Part shown: positions 1 to 7,363 of the stretch, piece after piece
Layout of the letters: each line of letters starts with the position of its first letter
Numbering within the stretch: the stretch's first letter is position 1
From: Microbacteriaceae bacterium
GTDB taxonomy: Bacteria; Actinomycetota; Actinomycetes; Actinomycetales; Microbacteriaceae
Length of the DNA stretch: 14,583 bases
Assembly: GCA_025463615.1 (NCBI GenBank)
Contig: JAODAU010000352.1
Location: forward strand, 1 to 14,583
Reading direction: 5' to 3'
Notes under the pieces: generated by a model
The model's input: the letters and a program-made list of their open reading frames with translations, nothing else
Told to the model about the DNA's origin: nothing
The model's database searches: none
Translations under genes and position numbers: made by a program

Positions 1-1334
1 GTGTCGGTGAAATGGAGGGCGGCGTCCGGACCGAGCTCGCGTCCGAGGCCGCTCTGCTTCATGCCGCCGAACGGGGTGGTGTAGCGCACGCTGGAGTGCG
101 AGTTGACGGACAGGTTGCCGGACTCGACACCCCTGGCCACGCGGATGGCCCTGCCCACGTCGCGGGTCCAGATCGAGCCGCTCAGCCCGTAGATCGAGGC
201 GTTCGCGAGCGCGATCGCATCGGCCTCGTCGTCGAACGGCAGCACGCTCACGACCGGCCCGAAGATCTCCTCCGTGACCACGCGATCCGTGCGCGAGTCG
301 GGCAGCAGCACGGTCGGCGCGAACCAGAACCCCGCGCCATCCGGAGCGCTGCCGCGGAACGCGACCTGCCGGTCGTCGGGCAGGAACGACCGCACCTTCT
401 CCAGGTGCGCCGCGGAGACGAGCGGCCCCATGTCGGTGCCCTCGTCGCCCGGCGCGCCCACCCGGTACGCCTGCACCGCCGGCTCGAGAAATTGCAGGAA
501 CTTCTCCAGAACCGACCGCTCGACGAGTATCCGGGACCGCGCACAGCAATCCTGTCCTGCGTTTTCGAAGACGCTCGAGGGGGCGGATGCCGCGGCGCGC
601 TCCAGGTCGGAGTCGGCGAAGACGATGTTCGCGCTCTTGCCGCCGAGCTCCAGCGTGACCGCCTTGACCTGGTCCGCGCATCCGGCCATCACGCGTTTGC
701 CGGTCTCGGTGGACCCGGTGAAGACGATCTTGCGAACGTCCGGGTGCGAGACGAACCGTTCGCCGACGACCGAGCCCCTGCCCGGCAGCACCTGGAACAG
801 TCCCTCCGGCAGCCCCGCCTCGAGGGCGAGCTCGCCGAGGCGCAGCGCGGTGAGCGGCGTCCACTCGGCCGGTTTGAGCACCACGGCGTTGCCCGCGGCG
901 AGCGCGGGCGCGAAGCCCCAGCTCGCGATCGTCATCGGGAAGTTCCACGGCACGATCACGCCGACGACGCCGAGCGGCTCGAGGAACGTGATGTCGATGC
1001 CGCCGGCCACCGGGATCTGCGAGCCGAGCATGCGCTCCGGCGCCGCCGAGTAGTAGGTGAGCACGTCGCGAACGTGGCCCGCCTCCCAGCGGGCCTGCGT
1101 GATCGGATGCCCCGAGTTCAGCACCTCGAGCTGCGCGAGCTCCTCGTTCGCCTCGCCGACCGCCGCCGCAAATCGCCGCAGCGCGTTCGCGCGTTCGACG
1201 GGTGCGAACGCGGCCCAGGTCTTCTGGGCGTGCACGCCGCGGGCGACCGCGTCATCCACCTCGTCGACGGTGGTGTGCGCGACGGTCTGGAAGCCCTCCC
1301 CGGTGGCCGGGTTCACGAGGGTGATCGCGGTCAT
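1..1334 (-). CDS. Aldehyde dehydrogenase (NAD(P)-dependent), C-terminus cut by window
   Basis: This is an ALDH-superfamily enzyme that oxidises an aldehyde to a carboxylic acid in the cytoplasm. Reading left from an ATG at 1334, 444 codons are in the window and the C-terminal tail is missing. Seen in the translation: the substrate-channel motif VVGVIVPWNFP (about 123-133), the cofactor-loop lysine in LKP (about 153-155), FTGSTETGK (about 205-213), the general base in LELGGK (Glu about 229), the nucleophile in NAGQDCCARSR (Cys about 263), EEIFGPVVSVLPF, and the late PFGGMKQSGLGRELG. The start overlaps the stop of the upstream hydrolase as ATGA, so the two are translationally coupled. Next to a gamma-glutamyl ligase and a PuuD-type hydrolase, the likely substrate is a gamma-glutamylated aminoaldehyde (PuuC-like role). 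That substrate is inferred from context; the family assignment is secure. Confidence 0.93.
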   Translation of the reverse strand, partial: MTAITLVNPATGEGFQTVAHTTVDEVDDAVARGVHAQKTWAAFAPVERANALRRFAAAVGEANEELAQLEVLNSGHPITQARWEAGHVRDVLTYYSAAPERMLGSQIPVAGGIDITFLEPLGVVGVIVPWNFPMTIASWGFAPALAAGNAVVLKPAEWTPLTALRLGELALEAGLPEGLFQVLPGRGSVVGERFVSHPDVRKIVFTGSTETGKRVMAGCADQVKAVTLELGGKSANIVFADSDLERAAASAPSSVFENAGQDCCARSRILVERSVLEKFLQFLEPAVQAYRVGAPGDEGTDMGPLVSAAHLEKVRSFLPDDRQVAFRGSAPDGAGFWFAPTVLLPDSRTDRVVTEEIFGPVVSVLPFDDEADAIALANASIYGLSGSIWTRDVGRAIRVARGVESGNLSVNSHSSVRYTTPFGGMKQSGLGRELGPDAALHFTD

Positions 1335-2110
1335 GCGTTCTCCCGCTTCGCGCGCGCAGCGTCGACGAGCCCCGCGAACAGCCGCAGGTCGTCGTCCTCT
1401 TCGGGGTGCCACTGCACGGCCACGCCGAACGCCGCCGACTCGAGCTCCACGGCCTGCACCAGCCCGTCATCCGATCGCGCCGTGACGACGAGCCCGTCGG
1501 CGAGCCGATCGACGGCCTGGTGGTGGTACGACTTGACCGCCAGCTGCGGGGTCTCCGCGAGCAGCCCGCCCTCGACCGACACCTCGTTCACACTGAACCG
1601 GCCGCCGCCCGCGTTGTACCGGTCCGAGCCCACCAGCTCGGGCAGGTGCTGGTGCAGCGTGCCGCCCAGCGTCACGTTGAGCACCTGCAGCCCGCGGCAG
1701 ATGCCGAGGAACGGCAGGTCGCGCTCGATCGCGCCGGCAAGCAGCGCGTCCTCCCACGCGTCCCGGTCGAGCCGGGGCTCGTCGGTGAGCAGGTGCGGCT
1801 CCTGGCCGTAGCGGGCCGGGTCGACATCCCTGCCGCCGGTCACGATCAGCCCGTCGAGCCCGTCGAGCACGCGCGACACGATGGATGCCGACACCGGCTG
1901 CGGGGGCAGCAACACCGCCACGCCTCCCGCGCGGGTCACCGCGTCGAAGTACTGCCGGGGCAGGAACGCCGCCTGCACGTCCCACACCCCGGTCTGCGCC
2001 TGCTCCAGGTAGGTCGTGAGGCCGATGATCGGAATGCCGGTCGCTGAGGCACTCGAAGCGGCCCCTTCGAGATCCTCAGGGACCGACAACTCAGAACCGC
2101 TCAAAACCAC
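1331..2110 (-). CDS. Gamma-glutamyl-gamma-aminobutyrate hydrolase family protein (PuuD-like, class I GATase fold)
   Basis: This 259-aa protein belongs to the peptidase C26 / class I glutamine amidotransferase-like family. In the Puu pathway such enzymes release glutamate from gamma-glutamyl-GABA. Seen in the sequence: LIVTGGRDVDPARYG (about 88-102), the nucleophile elbow PFLGICRGLQVLNV with Cys138, GGTLHQHLPE just after it, and the partner pair in QWHPEEDDD (His235, Glu237), so the catalytic triad is complete. I chose the GTG at 2110 because GAGAGGG lies just upstream; it overlaps the end of the ligase gene by 20 bp. TTG codons at 2104 and 2089 are alternatives. Family proteins usually begin close to the PIIGLTTY strand, so the first 25 residues may be a variable extension. 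It presumably acts last in the pathway, recovering glutamate from the oxidised amide. Confidence 0.92.
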   Translation of the reverse strand: MVLSGSELSVPEDLEGAASSASATGIPIIGLTTYLEQAQTGVWDVQAAFLPRQYFDAVTRAGGVAVLLPPQPVSASIVSRVLDGLDGLIVTGGRDVDPARYGQEPHLLTDEPRLDRDAWEDALLAGAIERDLPFLGICRGLQVLNVTLGGTLHQHLPELVGSDRYNAGGGRFSVNEVSVEGGLLAETPQLAVKSYHHQAVDRLADGLVVTARSDDGLVQAVELESAAFGVAVQWHPEEDDDLRLFAGLVDAARAKRENA

Positions 2111-3461
2111 GAACCCTCTCCCAGTCGGTCACGGCCGCGTCGTAGGCCTTCAGCTCGATGCGCGCGTTGTTGAGGTAGTGCTCGACGACCTCGTCGCCGA
2201 ACGCCTCGCGCGCGATCTCAGACGAGGCGAACAGCTCGGCCGCCTCACGCAGCGTCGTCGGCACGCGCGGCGCGTCGCTCGAGTAGGCGTTGCCCTCGAA
2301 CACCGGCTCCAGCTCCAGCTCGTGCTCGATGCCGTAGAGGCCGCCCGCGATCAGCGCCGCGGTGGCCAGGTACTGGTTCACGTCGCCGCCGGGCACGCGG
2401 TTCTCCACGCGCATCCCGAGCCCCGTGCCCACCACGCGCAGCGAGCAGGTGCGGTTGTCGAGGCCCCACGCCACCGCGGTCGGCGCGAAGCTGCCGTCGA
2501 CGTAGCGCTTGTAGGAGTTGATGTTGGGCGCGAAGAACAGCGTCAGCTCGCGCATGGTCTTCAGCTGGCCGGCGAGGAAGTGGCGGAACAGCTTCGACAT
2601 CCCGAGTTCGTCGTCCGGGTCGGAGAACACCGCGCTGCCGTCGACCCCGCGGAACGAGATGTGGATGTGGCACGAGTTGCCCTCGCGCTCGTTGAACTTG
2701 GCCATGAAGGTGAGCGCCTTGCCGTGCTTGTCGGCGATCTCCTTGGCCCCGTTCTTGTAGATCGAGTGGTTGTCGCAGGTCACCAGCGCGTCGTCGTACT
2801 TGAACGCGATCTCCTGCTGGCCGAAGTTGCACTCGCCCTTCACACCCTCGCAGTACATGCCGGCGCCCTCCATCGAGACGCGGATGTCGCGCAGCAGCGG
2901 CTCCATGCGCGTCGACGCGAGCAGCGCGTAGTCGATGTTGTAATCGCTCGCGGGCGTGAGCCCGACGTAACCGCGGCTCCAGGCATCCCGGTAGGTGTTG
3001 TCGAAGACGATGAACTCGAGCTCGGTGCCCACGAACGACTTGAGCCCCTTCACCTCGAGCTTGCGCAGCTGCGCCTTGAGGATCTCGCGGGGCGAGGCCG
3101 TCACGGGCTTCTCGTCGAGCCAGGTGAGGTCGGCCATCACGAGGGCGGTCCCCGGCAGCCACGGCACCAGCCGCAGCGTCGACAGGTCGGGGATCATGGC
3201 CATGTCGCCGTAGCCCTTCTCCCAGGAGGAGATGGCGTAGCCGTCGACGGTGTTCATCTCCACGTCGACCGCCAGCAGATAGTTGCAGCATTCGGCGCCG
3301 TGGCGCGCGATCTCGTCCTTGAACAGCCGTGCGGACGCACGTTTGCCCACCAGACGGCCCTGCATGTCGGTGAAGGCCACGATCACCGTGTCGATCTCGC
3401 CGCCATCGATCAGCGCGTCGAGTTGCTCGATCGTGAGCATTCCGGTGCGGGTTGCCTGCAT
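2091..3461 (-). CDS. Glutamine synthetase-like gamma-glutamyl-amine ligase (GlnA3/GlnA4/PuuA type)
   Basis: This 456-aa glutamine-synthetase-fold enzyme probably joins glutamate to an amine using ATP rather than making glutamine for housekeeping. The N-terminal beta-grasp domain carries VIVAFTDMQGRLVGKR (27-41). The catalytic domain has the metal-binding GTELEFIVF (145-153), the ATP/metal motif GNSCHIHISF (261-270), NSYKRYVDGSFAPTAVAWG (315-333) and arginine-rich DNRTCSLRVVG (335-345). A GGAGGAG ribosome site at 3467-3473 fixes the ATG at 3461. It heads an overlapping operon with a gamma-glutamyl hydrolase and an aldehyde dehydrogenase, and an ethanolamine-permease-like gene diverges from it. 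Established parallels are PuuA (putrescine), Streptomyces GlnA3 (polyamines) and GlnA4 (ethanolamine). The permease tips the inference towards ethanolamine or another small amine. The exact substrate cannot be read from the sequence. Confidence 0.9.
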   Translation of the reverse strand: MQATRTGMLTIEQLDALIDGGEIDTVIVAFTDMQGRLVGKRASARLFKDEIARHGAECCNYLLAVDVEMNTVDGYAISSWEKGYGDMAMIPDLSTLRLVPWLPGTALVMADLTWLDEKPVTASPREILKAQLRKLEVKGLKSFVGTELEFIVFDNTYRDAWSRGYVGLTPASDYNIDYALLASTRMEPLLRDIRVSMEGAGMYCEGVKGECNFGQQEIAFKYDDALVTCDNHSIYKNGAKEIADKHGKALTFMAKFNEREGNSCHIHISFRGVDGSAVFSDPDDELGMSKLFRHFLAGQLKTMRELTLFFAPNINSYKRYVDGSFAPTAVAWGLDNRTCSLRVVGTGLGMRVENRVPGGDVNQYLATAALIAGGLYGIEHELELEPVFEGNAYSSDAPRVPTTLREAAELFASSEIAREAFGDEVVEHYLNNARIELKAYDAAVTDWERVRGFERF

Positions 3462-3645
3462 GCGGGCTCCTCCAGTTCGGGTCGATTTCGACCATTACAC
3501 CACGACCCGGTAAACCCGATCCGCAGTCACTGTAACAAGCTATTTACATCCAAAGGTAGACACCAAGTACCAATAAACGCCATGCTCTCGATAACCTGCG
3601 CGGCAGGCGACCCCCACTTCCCGTCCTTTCCCCCTGGAGGATTGC
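3462..3645. promoter_or_regulatory. Divergent control region of the amine locus, with two dyads
   Basis: This 184-bp gene-free stretch separates the ligase and the permease and is more AT-rich than its surroundings. Two dyads are visible. A perfect one, GGTCGA-TT-TCGACC, spans 3480-3493, directly after a minus-strand TGTAAT (plus 3494-3499) that could be the -10 of the ligase operon; a repressor there would cover its start site. The second, TGTAA-n8-TTACA with an AGCT core, spans 3531-3548. GTAAC and TTTAC inside it keep the AC-n9-AC spacing of GlnR half-sites, but the match is weak. The permease ribosome site GGAGG is at 3636-3640. No regulator gene adjoins the region in this window. Confidence 0.5.
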
Positions 3646-5163
3646 ATGGCAGAGAACTCGGTGTCCGGCGTCACCTACACCAAAGCGGAGGCGGGCTACT
3701 TCGAGAAGCGCAAGCTCAAGCGCAGTGCCGGCATCTGGGGGATCTGGGGGCTCGGCGTCGCGGCCGTCATCTCGGGCGAGTTCTCCGGCTGGAACTTCGG
3801 CACGTCGACCGCCGGGTTCGGCGGCATGGCCATCGCGGTGGTGATCGTGATCGTCATGTACTTCACCATGTATTTCTCCATCGGCGAGATGGCGGCGGCG
3901 ATGCCGCACACCGGCGGCGCGTACTCCTTCGCCCGTGCGGCGATGGGACCGTGGGGCGGCTTCGTAACCGGGCTCGCGGAATCCATCGAATACGTGGTGA
4001 CCACCGCGGTCGTCGTCTACTTCTCGGCGCTCTACGCCAACTCCGCGCTCCACTCGTTCTTCGGGTTCGAGGTGCCGAGCTGGGTGATGTGGATCATCCT
4101 CTACGCGATCTTCGTCGTCGTGAACTGGGCCGGGGCATCCATCGGCTTCCGACTGGCGATCGTGGTCTCGATCATCTCCCTCGCCATCCTCGCGATCTTC
4201 GTCGTCACCGCATTCGCGACCGGCGGTTTCGACCCGGCGAAGCTCTGGGACGTGAAGCCGGATGCCGGCCAGAGCACCTTCCTGCCCCACGGCTTCGGGC
4301 CGGTGCTGCTCGTCATCCCGTTCGCGATGTGGTTCTTCCTCGGCATCGAGGAGCTGCCGCTCGCCTCAGAGGAGACCCACAACCCCACGCGGGTCATCCC
4401 CCGCGCGGGCATCATCGCCCTGATCACCCTGACCGTCGCTGCGGTGGCCATCTTCATCGTCAACACGGGCGTGCTGGGAGCGGTCGCCACCCAGAAGTCG
4501 GGCCAGCCGCTGCTCGACGGGTTCGCGGTGATGGTTCCGAAGCAGCTCGAGGGGGTGCTCGCGCTGGCGGCACTGATCGGGCTCCTCGCGTCGCTCCAGG
4601 GCATCATGTACGCCTACGGCCGCAACCTCTACTCGCTCTCCCGCGCGGGCTATTACCCGAAGGTGCTGTCGCTGACCGGCAAGAAGCAGACGCCGCTCAT
4701 CGCGCTGATCGTGGGAGCGGTGATCGGGTTCGTGGCCCTGGTCGTCGTCGACTCCGCGGGCGGCACCGCGGGCACTGCCGGGGCGATCGTGCTCAACATC
4801 GCCATCTGGGGAGCCGTCGTCTCGTACCTGATGCAGATGATCTCGTTCGTCGTGCTGCGTGTGCGCTTCAAGAACGCGGTGCGCCCGTACAAGAGCCCGA
4901 CCGGCATCGCCGGCGCGGTCATCGCCGGCATCATCTCGGCCGTGATCTTCGTGGCCTTCCTGTTCAACAGCGCCTACGTGACGGCGATCATCGCGATCGC
5001 GGTCGTCTACGTGGTCGGGATCGCCATCTTCGCGATCTGGGGCCGGCGGCGCCTGGTACTCGCGCCCGAGGAGGAATACGCCCTCAGCGGCGGGCTGCAT
5101 CGGGACCCCGAGGCCGAGGGCTACGACGCCATGGAGACCGAGGTCTTCGACGGCACCAAGTAG
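3646..5163 (+). CDS. APC-superfamily permease, ethanolamine permease-like
   Basis: This 505-aa polytopic inner-membrane transporter has about 12 hydrophobic segments and a charged C-terminal tail (EEEYALSGG onwards). The N-terminal sequence YFEKRKLKRSAGIWGIWGLG followed by AAVISGEFSGWNFG (about 39-52), and GGAYSFARAAMGPWGGFVTG (about 90-109), are the pattern I associate with proton-coupled ethanolamine permeases of the amino acid-polyamine-organocation superfamily. The start is fixed by CTGGAGG five bases before the ATG. It is monocistronic, divergent from the ligase operon, and followed by a hairpin terminator. Its likely role is to bring in the amine used by the ligase/dehydrogenase/hydrolase set. 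Ethanolamine is the best guess from family resemblance; a polyamine or amino acid cannot be excluded. Confidence 0.88.
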   Translation: MAENSVSGVTYTKAEAGYFEKRKLKRSAGIWGIWGLGVAAVISGEFSGWNFGTSTAGFGGMAIAVVIVIVMYFTMYFSIGEMAAAMPHTGGAYSFARAAMGPWGGFVTGLAESIEYVVTTAVVVYFSALYANSALHSFFGFEVPSWVMWIILYAIFVVVNWAGASIGFRLAIVVSIISLAILAIFVVTAFATGGFDPAKLWDVKPDAGQSTFLPHGFGPVLLVIPFAMWFFLGIEELPLASEETHNPTRVIPRAGIIALITLTVAAVAIFIVNTGVLGAVATQKSGQPLLDGFAVMVPKQLEGVLALAALIGLLASLQGIMYAYGRNLYSLSRAGYYPKVLSLTGKKQTPLIALIVGAVIGFVALVVVDSAGGTAGTAGAIVLNIAIWGAVVSYLMQMISFVVLRVRFKNAVRPYKSPTGIAGAVIAGIISAVIFVAFLFNSAYVTAIIAIAVVYVVGIAIFAIWGRRRLVLAPEEEYALSGGLHRDPEAEGYDAMETEVFDGTK

Positions 5164-5175
5164 CACCCGTTTCGC

Positions 5176-5207
5176 CGTTCGGGCCCCGGGATTCCGGGGT
5201 CCGAACG
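5176..5207 (+). terminator. GC-rich hairpin terminator after the permease
   Basis: A 14-bp stem (arms 5176-5189 and 5194-5207, one G-T wobble) closes on a GATT loop, 13 bases after the permease stop codon. No T-run follows, as is common for terminators in high-GC actinobacteria. The hairpin is nearly symmetric, but only rightward transcription reaches it here. Confidence 0.75.
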
Positions 5208-5291
5208 CCGTTAAGCGGAGTGTCGGGCCGGATTCCCAGCAATGGTCGCCGACAATGAGCGTGTACCAGCTCCAACGTCGAAAGGCCGTTC

Positions 5292-5657
5292 ATGATGAAC
5301 TTCTCGCGGAAGCGCAATCGTGCGCTGACCCCGGCCCAGACCGAGGAAGTGCAGAAGCTGGCCTACGAGCTCGTGCGGGAGCGCCTGACAAAGGCCTTCG
5401 GCACCGACGGAATGTGGTCCGTCAACCTGCGTAAGAAGGGCGACACCGAGGTGCTCTTCGGCGCCACCGTGGCCGAGACGCTCGCCCACGACATCGCCAC
5501 CCAGCTCGGCCTGCCCGCCCCCGCGCGGATGCCCGCCCACGAGGCCACGCCCGTCGCGAGCCCGTCGCTCGAGCCGATGCCGCTCGTGCCCGCGGTGCAG
5601 CCCGTGCACGTGGAGGTCATGGACGACCTCGAGGCCGCACAGGCGCACGCGGCCTGA
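5292..5657 (+). CDS. Hypothetical protein, 121 aa, basic N-terminus and proline-rich tail
   Basis: I do not recognise this protein. Its first 15 residues are basic (FSRKRNRALT). Residues about 15-40 look like an amphipathic helix (AQTEEVQKLAYELVRERL), followed by a short strand-rich part (MWSVNLRKKGDTEVLFGATV) and another helix (AETLAHDIATQLG). The last 45 residues are rich in Pro, Ala and Val and probably disordered. It has no cysteine, signal peptide or membrane span. AAAGG at 5281-5285 serves as a moderate ribosome site; the start is ATGATG, so 5295 is an equally possible first codon. The gene stands alone between the permease terminator and a large hairpin. Reading-frame composition supports it as real; its function is unknown. 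Confidence 0.7.
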   Translation: MMNFSRKRNRALTPAQTEEVQKLAYELVRERLTKAFGTDGMWSVNLRKKGDTEVLFGATVAETLAHDIATQLGLPAPARMPAHEATPVASPSLEPMPLVPAVQPVHVEVMDDLEAAQAHAA

Positions 5658-5677
5658 GTTCGATCCGGCCGGCGAAT

Positions 5678-5726
5678 CAGACTGATCGCCGCCGCTCCCT
5701 GGCAGTCGCGGCGGCGATCGGGTCTG
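5678..5726. terminator. Long bidirectional hairpin after the 121-aa gene
   Basis: CAGAC-t-GATCGCCGCCGC pairs with GCGGCGGCGATC-gg-GTCTG around a 12-base loop, giving 17 base pairs with a small internal bulge. It begins 20 bases after the 5292-5657 stop codon, so it most simply terminates that transcript. It could also end a leftward transcript from the structured stretch to its right. Confidence 0.65.
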
Positions 5727-5880
5727 GTCTCGAGTACCCGATTCGAGACGTACCTGGTAGCTATCGGATGCCAGCGCCCCCGCGCTGCGATCACGATCCA
5801 GGAGACCCCGGAAGACTTATGCCCCCCGGCTATCCGTTTACAAGTTAGCAGCGGCCCCGGGGCCTGTCTCCCCCGCCGCT
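5727..5880. other. Hairpin-rich non-coding stretch, possible structured small RNA
   Basis: No credible gene fits here. Several pairings are visible: GTCTCGA/TCGAGAC (5727-5733 with 5743-5749, 9-base loop), and an interrupted long stem from CCTGG (5753-5757) to CCAGG (5798-5802) that contains ATCG/CGAT, GAT/ATC and CAGCGC/GCGCTG around a CCCC loop, 18 pairs in all. A perfect GGCCCCGGGGCC palindrome lies at 5853-5864. On the minus strand, TTGTAA and CATAAG at 16-base spacing near 5840-5815 could promote an RNA ending at the 5678-5726 hairpin. It could instead be merely a stack of convergent terminators. No known RNA family is recognised with confidence. Confidence 0.35.
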
Positions 5881-5882
5881 CA

Positions 5883-5921
5883 CCCCAGTTAGGGGGCAGA
5901 GTAGAACGTCAGGTCTGCCCC
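5883..5921 (-). terminator. Hairpins at the end of the ABC permease gene
   Basis: GGGGCAGA (5893-5900) pairs with TCTGCCCC (5914-5921), straddling the permease stop codon at 5909-5911. A competing small hairpin, CCCC-AGTTA-GGGG, lies at 5883-5895. Neither is followed by a T-run on the minus strand. They probably mark the end of the leftward five-gene operon. Confidence 0.4.
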
Positions 5922-7363
5922 GCCGAAAAGCCGCGTTTCCGGGCGATCGCGATGGCTCCGAGCACGGCGACGACGCCGGCCGCCGCCTCCAGGACCATCG
6001 CCGGCACGGAGCCCGGTTGCCCGGCGAGCGAGGCGAGGTAGAGCACCGCGGTCTCCGCGCCGAGCGTGACGACCGACGTGAGCATCATGCCCGCGGTGGC
6101 GCCGCTCGAGTACGGCACGGCCGTGCCGCACAGGTATGCCACGGACGAGAGCGATATCGCGGCGACCCCCAGCTGCGGCGCCGCCCGCACAAACTCGGAC
6201 GGCGCGGGAACGACGGCGGCCAGCAGGCCAAGGCACACGACCAGGCTTGGCAGCGCGGCGCCGAGCCACTGCCCGATCGCCTGCCGCGAATACGACAGCC
6301 CCGCCGACCGGTACACCCAGGACCACGGCGCCGAACGGCCGTACGCCGTCTCGGAGAGCGTGGAGAACAGCAGCGGGAAGGCGACCAGCGCGACCCCCGG
6401 GGGCGCGTTGCCGAGACGCACGAGCACCACCATCGCCGCGGCCAGCAGCCCGGCCAGGAGCCAGCCCAGCTGGCCGACCGGATGCCTCACCGACAGCACC
6501 ACCTCGCGGAGGGTGAACGCGGCCATCCCCGCACCCAGCCGCGGAAGCGGGATCAGCCGTCGCACGCGCTGCAGGGTCTCGCGCGGCGCGGCGAGCGCCA
6601 CCGCCGCGAGGTCCGCGGCGAGCGCGACGGCGACCACGGCGAGGACGACAAGTGCGGCGGATGCCGTGGTCGGCATCCGCTCGCCGGCCCACAGCAGGCG
6701 CACGAGCGCGTCGACCGCGCCGCCGCGGTGGTCGGCCAGCGAGACCAGCACGTCGACGAGGAGCAGGCCCACCCCCACGAATCCGGCGACGATGCCGACG
6801 AGCCGGGCGGCGGAGCCCGCCATCCCGGCAAGGTTCGCCACCGCGGCGAACGCGTGGCACACGACGAGGGCGGCGACGGCGAACGCGATTCCCGTGAACA
6901 GGAGGGTGACGAGGGTGAGCGGCGGAGTCGGCTGCTGCTGGGCCTCGAACCACGCCGGGCCCGCACCCACCGCCGCGGCCGCGATGCACAGGCCCACGGT
7001 CGTCGGCACGTATTCGCCGACGGCGATCTGGCGCGGTCGCGCGCCCGCGATACGGGCGCCGATGGTGAGCCCCGAGCCCGTCGGCCCGAACACCACGAGA
7101 ATGAGCGCGACCGCGGCGGTCGTGATGAGCTGCGTCTGCACGAGGCCGCCACGCACCTGCGCGAGCTGCGCCGACGCGTGGGGGCCGAACACGCCCGCGA
7201 AGTTCTGGCTGTAGAACGCGTACACCAGCGCATTGAGCGCGATCACGACGGCGCACCCGGCGACGATGGCGAGCCGGGCCCCGACCACGCCGCCGAACGT
7301 GCGGCGCAGGTGGTTGCGCAGCGACCGGGTGCTCGCGACGGCGACGGAGAGGGTGGCGCTCAC
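5909..7363 (-). CDS. ABC transporter permease, 484 aa, peptide-export type context
   Basis: This is a large hydrophobic protein with roughly 10-12 membrane segments (for example around 32-50, 82-98, 118-135, 153-172 and 185-208, and several after 300) and no nucleotide-binding motif. It would be the membrane partner of the ATPase encoded just upstream. Its GTG start overlaps the ATPase stop as GTGA, so the two are coupled. I do not see a named family signature; it looks like an ABC-2-like or YydJ/SkfF-like membrane subunit. It is last of five overlapping leftward genes that begin with a small hydrophobic peptide, so export of that peptide, or self-protection against it, is the inferred job. 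Confidence 0.82.
   Translation of the reverse strand: MSATLSVAVASTRSLRNHLRRTFGGVVGARLAIVAGCAVVIALNALVYAFYSQNFAGVFGPHASAQLAQVRGGLVQTQLITTAAVALILVVFGPTGSGLTIGARIAGARPRQIAVGEYVPTTVGLCIAAAAVGAGPAWFEAQQQPTPPLTLVTLLFTGIAFAVAALVVCHAFAAVANLAGMAGSAARLVGIVAGFVGVGLLLVDVLVSLADHRGGAVDALVRLLWAGERMPTTASAALVVLAVVAVALAADLAAVALAAPRETLQRVRRLIPLPRLGAGMAAFTLREVVLSVRHPVGQLGWLLAGLLAAAMVVLVRLGNAPPGVALVAFPLLFSTLSETAYGRSAPWSWVYRSAGLSYSRQAIGQWLGAALPSLVVCLGLLAAVVPAPSEFVRAAPQLGVAAISLSSVAYLCGTAVPYSSGATAGMMLTSVVTLGAETAVLYLASLAGQPGSVPAMVLEAAAGVVAVLGAIAIARKRGFSAGQT

Noticed and set aside
555..567. TCCTGCGTTTTCG matching the right end of the palindromic repeat
   Set aside because: It encodes the invariant ENAGQ catalytic motif of the aldehyde dehydrogenase on the other strand and has no partner arm nearby, so the match is coincidental.
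3532..3547. GlnR box in the amine control region
   Set aside because: The AC-n9-AC spacing fits, but the second half-site (TTTAC) departs from GAAAC at three positions; kept only as a remark on the dyad.
2016..5258. A 1080-codon open frame on the plus strand, and a 599-codon one at 12-1811
   Set aside because: They run antisense to or out of frame with the ligase, hydrolase, dehydrogenase and permease, and their translations are Arg/His/Gly-rich low-complexity sequence typical of GC-rich shadow frames.
5753..5830. Assignment to the actinobacterial 6C RNA family because of C-rich loops
   Set aside because: Only one loop is clearly C-rich and it has four unpaired Cs; the second CCCCCC run (5822-5827) does not sit in a convincing hairpin loop.
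5853..5864. GGCCCCGGGGCC as a stand-alone operator
   Set aside because: It is in a convergent spacer with no gene starting beside it; more simply part of the hairpin cluster.
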